Below are positions 46,682 through 58,633 of a stretch of 64,000 nucleotides of DNA, piece by piece. The stretch lies in NCBI GenBank assembly GCA_039602395.1, contig JBCNJP010000010.1, positions 93,711,729-93,775,728 of the forward strand, written 5' to 3'. The translations under genes were made by a program, and so were the position numbers. How positions within the stretch are numbered: position 1 is the stretch's first letter; the number at the start of each line of letters is the position of its first letter. Origin of the DNA: Deinandra increscens subsp. villosa. Lineage: Eukaryota; Streptophyta; Magnoliopsida; Asterales; Asteraceae. Below the pieces are notes generated by a model. The model saw only the letters and a program-made list of their open reading frames with translations, did not search any database and was not told where the DNA came from.

Positions 46682-49600
46682 TGTGACGCCCACTCCCAGA
46701 CTTGGCTCCAGGAGGGGTCACGTGTCGGATTTACACATGAACACATGGTATAACAGAGATACTAATGCAGCGGAAATATTAAAAACTTTATTCGTATTGC
46801 CAAGTTACAACAGTAAACTAGATATTACATAAACTTTAACAATCTAGATCTATGTCAGCAGTCCAACAAGCTTCTTCTGGATAGTTTGCCCATTCATTTC
46901 CTTATCACCAAAGTCCTATCCTTACTTCCAGAAGTCTCACCATCACCTGACATACATACTTAAAAAGTCAGCTTACGCTGGTGAGTTCTAAATTTCTAAA
47001 AACTCTTTCTTGATCTGCAAGACAAATCAAGTTCTCCCGGGTCTTCTTGACCCCATTAGTAAACTTTTAACAAGTATAAAACATAAGAGAATTATACAAC
47101 ACATCTGAAGTTACACATAACCAGGAATCTATTCCAATAGGAATATCAATCCCATAAATCTTCCTAGTTAATTAAATTCAATAGTCCTTGCACTAGCAAC
47201 GTCTTGCTATGCCTTATTCTTTATCTGCTACCCTGGAGCAGCCTAAAGAATCTCTGGTCACTTGTGGTTGTCAAGTACACCTTAGGGTAGGATAGTATTG
47301 TCGACTATCAAACAGATCCTTCCCATCCAGGCATCCCGATATGGCCAGTCTCACTACCTTACGTAGGCCCTTCCGTATACCGGCTAGAGAAATACTACCC
47401 TTTTTATCTTCCTATTTCATGAGCCCCATCTGTACTATCCACTCCATGACCTTACGGATTGCCTTACTTAACCTGTTCAACTCATTCAATAACGAGTATC
47501 TTACTAGCAATCCCCAACCCCCACAATACCATTACCTGTCTTCAATCAAATATCCAATAGCCTTAGGTTTATTAGTAGACAGTGATAATGTATTCATATA
47601 TTGCAACTAGTGATTATTTCCCAATTTTATATTATTATGCTTATATATAGGAAGTACCAGCGGCGTATCCACCACATAATATGTAAAGCAAATGTATCAT
47701 TAGTTCTCGTATATACCTACATACTCACTATACGTCTATTAACAATTCCCTCATCACTTGGATATTTAATATCAAAGCAGAGTATAGCACATAACACATC
47801 ATACTTAATTTACATGCATAATATCACATAGTCAATCCAAATGAACAATAACACTTAACAACACTTATAAGCATTTGGAAACACTTTTCATAACACAATA
47901 TGTATGCCAGCCCAAAAACGTTTAAGACATTTAAAAACATTTAATAGTGGGCTCATAGAACTCACATTAGCTTTGCGAAGCTATTATTCTTGAGTTAAGT
48001 CCTCGTGAATCAGTTTCTTAATGACTTTAACGTAATGTCCCTATCAAGACATCCTAAAGGTTACACATCATATTTAAGACTTACCCCATTATCCAAAACC
48101 CAATTCTTTATTGGTTAATACCTTTAATAGTCAAAATGACCATTTTGCCCCTTTTACATATTTTGTTATATCTTTTTTCAAGTCTTTGTACCTCAATGTT
48201 TACCGCTCGTGTTTCCTCATGACCGATCATTTTGGCGGAATTACTATGAGGAATAGCCACGGGGTTTGGAATTTGGTGATGATCGTTACTGGCCGTGTAG
48301 GCGTAATTGACGACCATGAGGCGGAATTACTACAATCGTTGCACCGAGTAGCTTAATAATTAATTATCAAAATTTGAACTCATATATATTTAATATATAT
48401 GTAAACATGCTCTAATACCAAAAATCAACATCCAATACTTTATGGTCATCCCAATACTTGACAATTATCCTCCAAAACCCTAATTTTGACGTCATTCCCA
48501 AATTAACATCAAAACTCCTTTTATCATCAAACCAACTTAGGGCTTCTGTTATAACATCATTTTATGATATACCTCAAAAGATGGAACCTTAATTCAAGCC
48601 CGATCATTCAATTTTATCAAAACCATGTCTAGAAAACCCTAATTTTGACCCGCTTCTAAAAATCATACCAAACCCTTTCTTTTTGTGAAAAAAGTTTAGG
48701 GCTTTCTTAAAACACATCATTTTTGGATTACCTACCAAAATTCAGGCCCTAATTCCCATCCAATCATCCAATTTTACCCAAACAAGCTCAAGAACCCTAA
48801 TTTGAGCATAGTTTTAGAAATCATACTTAGGAATCGATTTAGCCAAAACTGAAAGAGGTTATTTTAGATCTTACCTATAGAAGCTTGACTGCTGAATTTC
48901 GGCTGCTAACTCTTTACGGTTTGAGAGAAATCGACCCGTGAAGTTTTTGGTCCGAATTTAGGGTTTTTCGGTTTGGATTTCGAAATTGGCAGCTTGTTTG
49001 TGGTCTTATGGGAGCTATTTATACATGTTAGGACCGCCCCAGACCTTAGACACGTGTTATATTGACTCATGAATCGACACGTTAGGGACACTAATATGAG
49101 TGAAACGTGGCTTCCAAACCGTGAATAAGCAAGTTGTCACGATCAGCAGCGCTATGGGGACCGCATAGGGTTCATGGCGTGCATGCATGCGGCCCGCATG
49201 CTTTCCCAGCCCCACTATTTTCATTTTCAGTCCCCCAAATTCGGTTTTATGCATTTTAACCCCCTGAACTTCTATTAAATTGTTATTTTATGTACTAAAA
49301 CATTATAGGATATATTTCTAATGTTTCTAATGCTCGGGACACGTACGATAATATACATATACATACGTATATATATATATATCTTTTGCTATTTTGCGTT
49401 CTAGCCCCTCAAACTTTACAACACTTATTATTTCATGTAATGGATCATATAAGGATATATTTTTACTATATTCTAAGCCTTAAAATGTTTATAACAGTTA
49501 TAGATACGTATAATATCCATAAGTATTCTTAACTTTACATAAATTACACTTTTGACCCTTTTACTTTTATTTTTACTTACCATTAAGCATTCTCTTTATG

Positions 49601-49877
49601 CTAGCTACTCAAACATGTACTATCACATATTTATTCATCAAATAAATATTTCTCATGCATTTATACTATCCTAATCACATATATTATCACCTATTTATCA
49701 ATTTCTTATCTTTGCAACTACGTATTTACTTATATTATCATGCATATACACATATTACTTATATCTAGCACATATATCATATAAATATGTATTCACTAAG
49801 ATTCCAAATACATATGATAAGCATAGTTATTATATTAACTACCACTTACGAGTTTATCTGAATCTTGGGATGTTACA
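46682..49877 (-). mobile_element. Complete family B LTR (5' LTR of the minus-strand gypsy element)
   Basis: On the - strand it starts TGTAACATCCC at 49877 and ends GGGCGTCACA at 46682, 3196 bp. TATAAATAG lies at 49023-49015. It has the GTGAGTTC (about 47962) and GAACTCACC (about 46980) pair and an acceptor-like TATGTATGTCAG. Its insertion cut a MYB/SANT-like gene at 49878. Small ORFs inside it are not supported. Confidence 0.88.
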
Positions 49878-50126
49878 GTATATGTTGCCGGTTTTGTTTT
49901 TCAAATAAACCCATCCTATGTATTTGGCTTTAAGATTATCGTAGGCATTTTTCATTTGCTTTTGAGACAACTCCACGCCAAACTTTTCCTTAAGAACTTT
50001 TCCTAACTTGGTCCATGAGTCTTTGTGCAAACTCAATCATTTTCTACCCACGGTGGTTATCTCTTCAATGCAAGTCTCTAATAAGCATTTTAGACGATCA
50101 TTTGACCATTGTTGTTTCTCTCCCAT
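49878..50126 (-). pseudogene. MYB/SANT-like DNA-binding domain fragment
   Basis: From an ATG at 50126 the - strand encodes an N-terminal Q-W-S-N-D-R-L-K-C-L-L-E segment, an in-frame TGA, then SWTKLGKVLKEKFG, KQMKNAYDNLKAKY and W-V-Y-L-K. This is the three-helix Myb/SANT-like domain common in plant Harbinger-associated and L10-interacting-type proteins. The family B LTR truncates it at 49878. The remainder is not in the window, or lies left of the gap. It is broken and probably non-functional. Confidence 0.65.
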
Positions 50127-51520
50127 TTCTAGATTTTAACAAACAATCAAACAAGCACTATATAAAAATTAGCTAGTGTATATTCAACTACTAGTGCATA
50201 ACCAAAGAAAAGAAAAATAGCTCCAACAAGTATTCTGATGTTTTAACATAGGCATGCTTGTATATTTATCAATTTCCCTACTCATATCTACTTTTATACC
50301 TATATGCTCCATGACAATTTCTCAATAAATATGAGGCATATTTCCATGACAATTTCTCAACAAATATGAGGCATATTTCTCAACAACACATGAAAATTGA
50401 ACAACAATTGTAGTATATTCAACTACTGTGAATATCATATTCTCAACAGAAAATTGAACAAGAGTTTGTGTATTTTCAAGAAAATCGAGATGTCCTCACT
50501 AGTACAATTTATCAACAATTTGTGTTGAACAACAATTTGTGTTGAACAACAATTTCAACAGAATACCTATCGAGACATGTAAAATAAAAAAAACAACAGA
50601 TGTACAGATCGAGAATACATGTCAACTAGAGATTGAAATAGAGAAGATTACCTTGATTTGGGCGAAGCAGCGGAGGATTGGAGGAGACCCGGCGGATTAG
50701 AGGATGCGACGCCGGCGGAGGAGCGACGCCGGCAGAGGAGCAACGGTGGGAGAGGGTCGACGGCGGGAGAGAGTCACGAGAGCAGATTCTAACTAGGGTT
50801 TTTTTTTTTTGAGTTCACGTCCAGAGAGGGGCAGCAGAGGCGATTGGGGATTTAGAAGAGGTAGGAAGAGATAAACCCACATCTGTTTGAGGAAGAGGGC
50901 GCGCAGACCTTTTTTCATAAAATGTCTACGAGAAAACAAACACTCTGTAAAAGGTAATGTCTACGCGCGGTCTGCGCGGCACAGACATAAGAGGTCAGAA
51001 AGATGCTTTTTAAAAAAACAAACACCGCCTAAGTTTCGATCATTCTTTTCTTTAACTACTACGGAAATCTTTAAACTAAACCCGTCAGGTCTTTTTGGCT
51101 ATCAGATGCTAAATTTTCAATTAATTGAGAAGGTAAATACTAGTTTACTCTTGAATAAAAGCCAAACGAAATTGAGGTTCACTTCCTAGCCAACTTTATT
51201 ATATGCCCCAACTGAGTTTCCATCATTCCCCAACTCATATTCAAGCTGCTTCATCTATTTCAAACTTCTTCAGATAGTTGTTAGACAAGATTGGTTTCAA
51301 TAATGCAAGATTACCTATAAGGTTTACTTCTAGTTGTAATAGTAAACGTTAGATGGGGACTACTTAAAGAGGCACAAAATTAGGTATGCATAATGAGTAA
51401 ATGGAAAAACAATTCAACAGAGAGTATCTGCTTTCGCTCCCATACCAAAAACAAAACATCAAAGTCGAAACAAACAAGCATAAATCAAAAGTACTAAAAT
51501 ACATTAATCTTCCTTGAAAC
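50127..51520. other. Intergenic region
   Basis: No convincing gene. Around 50660-50790 there is a GC-rich GGCGACGCCGGCGG-type stretch, probably the 5' leader of the MYB-like gene. 50390-50560 has repeated CAACAATTTGTGTTGAA motifs. 50900-51010 has short direct and inverted repeats (AATGTCTACG, GCGGTCTGCGCGG) suggesting a small transposon end, which I could not define. Confidence 0.4.
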
Positions 51521-52739
51521 CTAAGTGCTGGCAGCAGCTCCTTTGCTCCTTGGGGTTGCTTGAGTACCTGTTTGCAGAATATAACAATAAAAACATCAAT
51601 CCATGAACTTCACTTCAAAATGTACCATGATGGCCCTAATATCAGAAGAACAGATTTACCTTCTCTAAAGCCACTCTTAAACCTACGAGGCACATTACGG
51701 AGGTACCTCATTCTTCCAGTTCCAGTAGTCTTCCTTCTGATTGCCTTCTCACTCCAGTTGTCTGCGACAATAACACAAGTTAAAGATGAATACAGGTCAA
51801 CAAGCAACTGTAAAAGACTTGTCAAGTTAAAGTTACAAAAAAAAAAGTATATGCAACCATCAAACGGTTTGTGAGTCTAAAAGTTCAATTTTGGTAGGTT
51901 GCAGGTTTAGAAATTCAACAATCAGTTTAGAAATTGAAACTAGTAATGTAAACCAAACTGGCTGTTTATTCTATAAACATTTACCTTCGTTACTTGCATG
52001 AAATTTTCATAAAACACAATAGCTTCCTTTAAATAACCAAAAAAGAGGTTCAAAACTTAAAAAAAAAGGGTGTATAGGAAGTATGTCCAATCCAATCAAC
52101 CCACCCACTTTGTTCTAAAATTGCTAGTATATGATGAACAATAATAACCAACAATTTATTCAAAATGAGTTAGATTAAGACTCAAAAAAGGCGATTGAAT
52201 AAAAGCTCCATGTAGAATTCAAAGTCAAAAGAATGCTAATAGTGACAATAGTTATAATGATACAGATCGAGCAGGTTCAATTTGATATTTCCGTGTAGAA
52301 CAAAACCCTAAACCATGAAAGCTAGCTGAAATTGAAGCTCAAATCAAAACAAAACCCTAACTGATCAATCCTTAAGTTTCAAGGATTCTATCAAATCTCC
52401 AAAAAAACTTGCAGTTCATCCTATAACTCTAATTACAACACATTTTTATAAAATCCAAAGAAACGATTGACAAAACCAAAACATAAACAAAAAGAGGTTC
52501 AGAGAGATTACATTTCCTGACGCGAGCGGCAGGATAGGCGCAGGCGGAGCATCGGCTCTTCTGCAGGTGAAAACTGCGGCGGCCACAACGAACACACAGT
52601 GTGTGTGTCTTGTTCCTCCTCTTTCCGAAACTCCCCGTTCCCTTACCCTGCAATCATACAAACAAACAAAAGAAGAACAGTTACCAAACTGTAAAGTGAC
52701 AGATCTTAGAGATCAAGAGATGGATTATGAACTTACCAT
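51521..52739 (-). CDS. RPL37: 60S ribosomal protein L37 (eL37), 4 exons
   Basis: Exons on the - strand are 52739-52737 (ATG alone), 52647-52512, 51761-51660 and 51567-51521; all introns are GT-AG and phases join to 95 residues, the normal eL37 length. The protein starts M-G-K-G-T-G-S-F-G-K-R and has the zinc-binding C-V-R-C ... C-S-A-C pair, then N-W-S-E-K-A-I-R-R-K and the basic tail ending G-A-A-A-S-T. It is a small rRNA-binding protein of the cytosolic large subunit. Splitting right after the start codon is common in plant ribosomal-protein genes. The gene looks intact. Confidence 0.97.
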
Positions 52740-52880
52740 CTCTCGGCGTGAAGAATGACGAAACCCTAGCGGAATTCACAAGTTAGAAAAGCGAGCAGAC
52801 GAATATGTTTAGGCTGGTTATATGGTGCCATTAGGGTTTCCTCCCATAGCCCAATAAACTTTGGGCCTCTTTTGGGCCGG
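52740..52880 (-). promoter_or_regulatory. RPL37 promoter with site II and telo-box motifs
   Basis: On the - strand there are GGCCCA motifs at 52878-52873 and 52867-52862, TGGGCT at 52853-52848, a telo-box AAACCCTAA at 52839-52831 and an inverted telo-box at 52769-52761. Combined site II plus telo-box promoters are characteristic of plant translation-machinery genes. ATATAACC near 52820 may be a weak TATA. Confidence 0.75.
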
Positions 52881-52936
52881 CTTAAAACAAGTTCGAAACA
52901 TTTATTTAGCCTCAACATAGAAAAAAATCTTTAACT

Positions 52937-52950
52937 TCAATGACATTACT
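52937..52950 (+). repeat. LINE target site duplication, left copy
   Basis: TCAATGACATTACT, identical to 58670-58683. Confidence 0.95.
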
Positions 52951-53084
52951 TTTTTTTTTTTGAACGGCCAACATAAAATTATAAACAAACCACCGAGGAG
53001 ATGGGCCAAAGTACAGTACAAAGAAAGAAAAATAAAACAACATCAAATACAAACATTCTTCATCACCAAATCACCAAAATGAGA

Positions 53085-56000
53085 CTAGAGGTCTTGTATA
53101 TTGAAGTTCCGCCATTGTTCCCAAGACCACCTTTTCTTTGAGCGTCCTGTGATCCAGAGATGACTAAGAATTTTTATGTTTTCTATGATTTTTGACAACA
53201 CCAAGGGAGAATGATTGAAGACTATGTCGTTTCTTGCCCTCCAAATACTCCAAAGTGCCGATAAAATCACCCCTTGAATCAACTTCCTCCTTGCAGCACT
53301 CCCTCTGATGTACCGGTGCATAAGAAGAAGGTCTTGAGTACTGAACATGTAAAATGGTTCGAGACTGCACCACCGACTCACATAGTCCCATAATGATTGG
53401 GCCATTTGACATTCTACAAAAATATGATCCATTGTTTCGTCTGCATCACCACAGAAAGGACATGAGGATGACTCCAAGTGTACCCCACGAACTCGAAGTG
53501 CATCAGCGGTAGGAACTCTCCTGTGTTTAATCCTCCAAGCCAAAAAAGAGACTTTCTTTGGAACCCAATTGTTCCAAGCGAGAGAGTCTTCTTCGACCAC
53601 ATTCCTTGCTTCTAGTATCTTCTCCTTTAGGCTTTTAACACTATATGAATCATCACCATTCGAATCCCAGCTCCATTTATCTTCTCCGCCATGTACCTGC
53701 GAATTAAGAATAATAGCAGCCATATTATGTAGTTCTGTTAGTTCAATAAGAGACGACGGTTGCCTTCGCCATAGGAAATTAAGTGTTGGCCCGTTTGGAG
53801 ATGTGAAAACACGATCGGCAACACTACAACCACGAGATGACTCGAGGAGAAAAAGGTTTGGGAACTGATCACGGAGAGGCGACGACCCAACCCAACGATC
53901 AAACCAGAACAGAGTATTTAGGCCATTGCCTACATTCACTTTCAACAAACATGATAAGTTAATCCCCATTTTCATTAGGTCTTGAGAACAAGCCGTCACC
54001 TGTTTCCATGGACCCGGAATCAGATTTTTGGTAGGGATGAAATTCCATGAACGACTACTGCTATGAATATCCCAAATAATTCTTCGCCAGAGAGCATTTC
54101 TTTCATTCTTAAACCTCCACCACCACTTTGCCATATGTGCTACATTAGAATCTTTCAATGACCCGAATCCAAGACCACCATACTTGACTGGAGCGATGGT
54201 TTTCTCCCAAGAGACCCAAGTTATTTTCCTTCCATCCCCCGTTCCAGACCACAAAAAATCCCTTCTAATACCTTCCAAAACGTCAATTACCTTTGATGGA
54301 GCACGGTACAAGGAAAAGAAGTAGGACGGCAAAGAGCTAAGGACAGATTTGATTAATGTGATCCTGCCCCCAAATGAAACTGTCTTAGCTTTCCATGATG
54401 ATAGTCTTTTCTTGAAAATTTTTATCACAGGTTCCCAATTTTTTATTAAATTCATGTTGGCACCAATGCATAAACCCAAGTGTTTAAATGGAATTTCACC
54501 AACTTTACAGTGCATTAGCGAAGCCATGCTATTAATCTGTGGCATCTCAATGCCAAACCCGAACAAGGTACTCTTCAATGGGTTTACACCAAGGCCAGAT
54601 ATAAGGTAGAAGCAACGTAAGATACGCCTTAAGTTTAATAGATTCTTCAAAGACCATTCCCCCAAAAAGACAACGTCATCAGCGAATAGTAAGTGGGACA
54701 GCTCCGACCCACTAGGAGAGCATCGAATTCCTTGATAAATCCCGAGGGAACAGGCTTTACGGATGAAGCATGTCAATGCTTGCATCGATATGATGAACAT
54801 AAATGGTGATAGGGGATCCCCTTGACGCAAACCACGTTGACAGAGAAACTCTCGTGTGGGCGATCCATTGACCAATACCGACGCACGAGAGCATGACATA
54901 ATAGACATTATCCACAATCTCCATTTGAGAGGAAAGTTCATCTGCTCCATAACTTTATCCAGAAAACCCCAATTTAATGAATCGAATGCCTTGTTAATAT
55001 CTATTTTGAAGATCATACCTGTCTTCTTGGATTGTTTAAGCCAGGATATAACTTCATTCAAGATCAGAGGCCCGTCCAGGATGCTTCGACTTGTAATATA
55101 AGCCGTCTGTTCCTCAGATATGATTCCCGATATAACCCCTTTAAGTCGGTTCACGAGCACTTTTGAAATGACCTTATTTATGCAACTAATGAGGCTGATG
55201 GGACGAAAATCACCAAGCGAGGCAGGATCATCTTTCTTTGGGACCATGGTGATGAAAGATGAGAAACAACGAATGTTGAGACGACCAGTGACATAGAACT
55301 GCTCAAACACTTTCATAAAATCAAGTTTTAAGCCATCCCAAAACTTTTTAAGAAAATTGAGGTTGAAACCATCCGGCCCAGGGGCCCGATCCACATCACA
55401 ATCAAAGACTGCATTACGCACCTCCATAAGAGTAAAAGGTTGTATAAGTGAATCACCCTCCATAGTAGAAATTTTTGGTATTTGAGGACATAAGAAATCT
55501 GGTCTATCAATCTCAGGCTCCAAAAACTTTTCATAATAGAAATTAAAAACCTCTTGCTTTATTAACGATGGGTTTGTAGTCCAAAATCCATTCACCATGA
55601 GACCATTTAGTCTGGTTGACTTGAGGTTTGCATTAATGATTCCATGAAAATAACTTGTATTTTCATCCCCATCTAATGTCCACTTTATCCTTGCCTTTTG
55701 TTGCAAGTCTGCGTTTCTAGACTTGTTGATCTGGGCAATAGTTCTCTTGCACTCAATCCTATGTTGAAGCTCCCCCTCATCAAGCACCCTTTGTTCAGCC
55801 AAAACATCTAAGTCATTGAGATTTTTCACGGCCAAATCAAATAGGTCATTAGTTTTTTTCCGCTCCACCAACACCCAATCCTTAATTTTATTTTTGAGCC
55901 ATTTCAGCTTATTGGCCAATGCAATGTCAGGAGGACCAGAAGCCACATATGAATAGCACAGGTTTGTTACCAAATCAATAAACTCTTGATTATCCAACCA

Positions 56001-56738
56001 TGAATTGAAGACTTTGAATGGAATGGCCCCAAAATCATGACTCGTTATAGAAAGGACAACTGGACAGTGATCCGAATATAAACGAGGTAGGCCCAGGACG
56101 ATCGAGGTTGGCCATTTGTCAAAGAAACATCTGCTGAGCAGAAAACGATCTAGTCGGCTTAGTTTCAGCCCAGAATCCGAGATGTACGTGAGTCTATTAC
56201 CCGTAATATGATACTCAACCAAATCAGCACTTTCTATAAAATTATTAAACTCACGAGCATGATTTGCAATAAATTCAGAGTTAAAACGTTCGTCAGGTGT
56301 ACGAACGTCATTAAAATCCCCCATCATGACCCAATAGCCAGGGAAAGAGCCCTTAATTTGAAGAAGTTCTCCCCACAAAATTCTTCTTAAAGATGGGTCG
56401 TTTGGAGCATAGACATTGATTATATTTATGAGTTCACCGGAGCCACACAGAGAACCAAACGTGAGAAGATAATACCTATTTTTGATTGTACCTGATGCAT
56501 AGAATACAGATGGATCCCAAATCGATGCTATTCCCCCAGAGCGTCCAGTAGCGTCAATTGTTTCAACCATGAATCTAGATCTTCCCCAATAATTATGCCA
56601 TCTAACATTTTTGTACCCTATAGATTTGGTTTCCTGAATAGCAATGAAACTTACCCCATGGCTTGATTTGATTCCTCTAATCCAATTTGCTTTGTCGATA
56701 CCTCCAAGACCCCTGATATTTATAGTTAGACAATTCAT
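53085..56738 (-). CDS. LINE ORF2: endonuclease-reverse transcriptase
   Basis: 1217 residues. An AP-type endonuclease comes first (N-I-R-G-L near residue 7, Q-E-T-K-S near 36, M-G-D-F-N-D near 140, S-D-H-C-P-V near 224). The reverse transcriptase spans about 470-740 with F-R-P-I-S-L, G-L-R-Q-G-D-P-L-S-P and the catalytic F-A-D-D. Near residue 1100 a zf-RVT domain has C-P-F-C ... H-I-F-V-E-C. It nicks target DNA and primes cDNA from the nick. The start ATG overlaps the ORF1 stop as ATGA. Confidence 0.95.
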   Translation of the reverse strand: MNCLTINIRGLGGIDKANWIRGIKSSHGVSFIAIQETKSIGYKNVRWHNYWGRSRFMVETIDATGRSGGIASIWDPSVFYASGTIKNRYYLLTFGSLCGSGELINIINVYAPNDPSLRRILWGELLQIKGSFPGYWVMMGDFNDVRTPDERFNSEFIANHAREFNNFIESADLVEYHITGNRLTYISDSGLKLSRLDRFLLSRCFFDKWPTSIVLGLPRLYSDHCPVVLSITSHDFGAIPFKVFNSWLDNQEFIDLVTNLCYSYVASGPPDIALANKLKWLKNKIKDWVLVERKKTNDLFDLAVKNLNDLDVLAEQRVLDEGELQHRIECKRTIAQINKSRNADLQQKARIKWTLDGDENTSYFHGIINANLKSTRLNGLMVNGFWTTNPSLIKQEVFNFYYEKFLEPEIDRPDFLCPQIPKISTMEGDSLIQPFTLMEVRNAVFDCDVDRAPGPDGFNLNFLKKFWDGLKLDFMKVFEQFYVTGRLNIRCFSSFITMVPKKDDPASLGDFRPISLISCINKVISKVLVNRLKGVISGIISEEQTAYITSRSILDGPLILNEVISWLKQSKKTGMIFKIDINKAFDSLNWGFLDKVMEQMNFPLKWRLWIMSIMSCSRASVLVNGSPTREFLCQRGLRQGDPLSPFMFIISMQALTCFIRKACSLGIYQGIRCSPSGSELSHLLFADDVVFLGEWSLKNLLNLRRILRCFYLISGLGVNPLKSTLFGFGIEMPQINSMASLMHCKVGEIPFKHLGLCIGANMNLIKNWEPVIKIFKKRLSSWKAKTVSFGGRITLIKSVLSSLPSYFFSLYRAPSKVIDVLEGIRRDFLWSGTGDGRKITWVSWEKTIAPVKYGGLGFGSLKDSNVAHMAKWWWRFKNERNALWRRIIWDIHSSSRSWNFIPTKNLIPGPWKQVTACSQDLMKMGINLSCLLKVNVGNGLNTLFWFDRWVGSSPLRDQFPNLFLLESSRGCSVADRVFTSPNGPTLNFLWRRQPSSLIELTELHNMAAIILNSQVHGGEDKWSWDSNGDDSYSVKSLKEKILEARNVVEEDSLAWNNWVPKKVSFLAWRIKHRRVPTADALRVRGVHLESSSCPFCGDADETMDHIFVECQMAQSLWDYVSRWCSLEPFYMFSTQDLLLMHRYIRGSAARRKLIQGVILSALWSIWRARNDIVFNHSPLVLSKIIENIKILSHLWITGRSKKRWSWEQWRNFNIQDL

Positions 56739-58633
56739 TGCAACACATCTTTGCCTTCACCATTGATAATTTCCTTAATTCGCTCAGCGTACGATGCCGC
56801 CTTTACCCCAATACAATCCCCTATGCCTATGGTTTCTTCAATTTCCTTTTGAACCATCACGTTTTCATTTAAAGGAATCGACTCAGGAACGAAATCGGGC
56901 GAATCGGAGTCAACAGCCACAGGTGATACGTTACAGGAATCGGAACCGGGTAGCTGAACCGGGACGGGAGGAGTGGTGTCAACTGAATCTCGCCGATCTT
57001 CGAAACCCACACAACCATTCTTTGAGTGGTCCACAGGGGTGAATACACCAAAATCAGAAGAAATGCCAGTGCCATGGTTAGAATGACTATTTGATCTTGG
57101 GCTGGCAGAAGGGCTTCTAAAATGCCTGGGCCGTTTTCTGGAATTAAAAGGCCCAAACGAAGGTGTCAATCCAATAAGCCCAGGAGCCCAACCCGAATTC
57201 AAAGAGACCCCGCCGGAATTCCCGCCCAAACAAGCATTAACTCCGATATTCATTGTAGGACTTTCCCGAGACTCCGACGAACCGTTTAGCACCGGCATAC
57301 GACGATCCGAATTCCCCGGGGAGCATCGCGCATCACCGGCGACACCATCACCAAGATCCGTTGCCATCGTTGCATCGAAACCACTATTGCTTGCAGTCGG
57401 ATCCGCCGGAACATCGTTGTTCATCGGACTAGCAGAAGCATCCACCTTGTTGACAGTATCTTCCTTCAACTTTTCACTTTCTTCAGAATCATAACTAGCC
57501 ATCCTCTCATTTTTAACCATACACGCCGGTTGCCAGTCATAATCCAATTCGTTAATCCAGACATTATATTTTATTTTTCCTTTCTCAATGATCATGCGGT
57601 CTTTTATTCTATCACCGGAAGTGACAAGAACATCAACTTCCACATAGGCAAAGTTTGCTTTAGTCCAATTAACGCCTTCAAATCGGACAATTTCCCCATA
57701 CCGTTTAGCAATTCGTTCAAAAGTATCATTTTGCCATAATAGTAGGGGCACACCATATATTCTGATCCTTGCAACTCTATCAAAATCATTGTATTCCCCA
57801 GACCATAATACCATTGAGTGGAACCAGATCGCCCAGTTTGATCGGTCTTGAATATACTCATTAGCATCTTCATTACTATTAAACATAAGCATGATACGCA
57901 GGCCCCCAACATATCGAACCGACGATGCGTAACCTAGCTTCCCTTCCATTTCTACTATAAAATTTTCCAATACATCCATACTCTTAAACTTACCAATTAC
58001 AGCAATGCCATCAATACGTTTCACCATGCGCTCTGGAACTCCATCCATGTTTATAATCGGCAGTCTGTTTGTAGAGCCATTGATTCCAACTAATTTGTCC
58101 CTAAAAGTGGGACCATCACCCCCAGGATTCCATACATTCTGATGAGATGATTTACTTCTCTGTACCCAAATCTTAGATGGTTCATGATGACTGATTTTTT
58201 GAGCCGGCTTTTGATAGACTATTGGTTCTTTATTCCGGTCATATTTTGCAATGTTCACCACCAACTTTGCCTCTCCAATAGTCACTGAGTTGAGAACCTC
58301 TTCAAGATACCCCACATCTTTGACACCAGAATATTTGACGAAAGCAAAAAAATTACCTTTTCCGTTCTTATCACGCCTCCCAGGCATGTATACATCTGTT
58401 AACCTCCCAAAACCTTTGAATGCCTCTTTTATCGACGCCGTGGAACAGTCTTCCGGTAGGTTCGCCACGAAGAAAACTACCACGTCCTTGGCATATTCAT
58501 ATCGCTTTCGACCGATGGGAACCATTCTCTTCCTACTTCTCACTTTCTGCCATGGATGACCATTATCCTCTTCCGGTAGATCGCTCGGTGGCGGCCGCCA
58601 TTCCCCTTCCTCGAGTTCGCCGTGACCTTTCAT
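56735..58633 (-). CDS. LINE ORF1: RRM/DUF4283-type RNA-binding protein
   Basis: 632 residues. An RRM lies at about 50-130 (V-V-F-F-V-A-N-L-P as RNP2-like, F-F-A-F-V-K-Y as RNP1). A DUF4283-like domain follows at about 205-350 (W-A-I-W-F-H-S ... R-I-R-I-Y-G-V-P-L-L-L-W). The rest is serine/proline-rich and acidic with no clear fold. This arrangement is usual for plant L1 ORF1, thought to coat the element RNA. The intact frame ends at the ATGA overlap with ORF2. Confidence 0.93.
   Translation of the reverse strand: MKGHGELEEGEWRPPPSDLPEEDNGHPWQKVRSRKRMVPIGRKRYEYAKDVVVFFVANLPEDCSTASIKEAFKGFGRLTDVYMPGRRDKNGKGNFFAFVKYSGVKDVGYLEEVLNSVTIGEAKLVVNIAKYDRNKEPIVYQKPAQKISHHEPSKIWVQRSKSSHQNVWNPGGDGPTFRDKLVGINGSTNRLPIINMDGVPERMVKRIDGIAVIGKFKSMDVLENFIVEMEGKLGYASSVRYVGGLRIMLMFNSNEDANEYIQDRSNWAIWFHSMVLWSGEYNDFDRVARIRIYGVPLLLWQNDTFERIAKRYGEIVRFEGVNWTKANFAYVEVDVLVTSGDRIKDRMIIEKGKIKYNVWINELDYDWQPACMVKNERMASYDSEESEKLKEDTVNKVDASASPMNNDVPADPTASNSGFDATMATDLGDGVAGDARCSPGNSDRRMPVLNGSSESRESPTMNIGVNACLGGNSGGVSLNSGWAPGLIGLTPSFGPFNSRKRPRHFRSPSASPRSNSHSNHGTGISSDFGVFTPVDHSKNGCVGFEDRRDSVDTTPPVPVQLPGSDSCNVSPVAVDSDSPDFVPESIPLNENVMVQKEIEETIGIGDCIGVKAASYAERIKEIINGEGKDVLQ

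Noticed and set aside
52429..52758. Stand-alone small ORFs at RPL37 exon 2
   Set aside because: They are exon 2 read past its splice sites or in the wrong frame.
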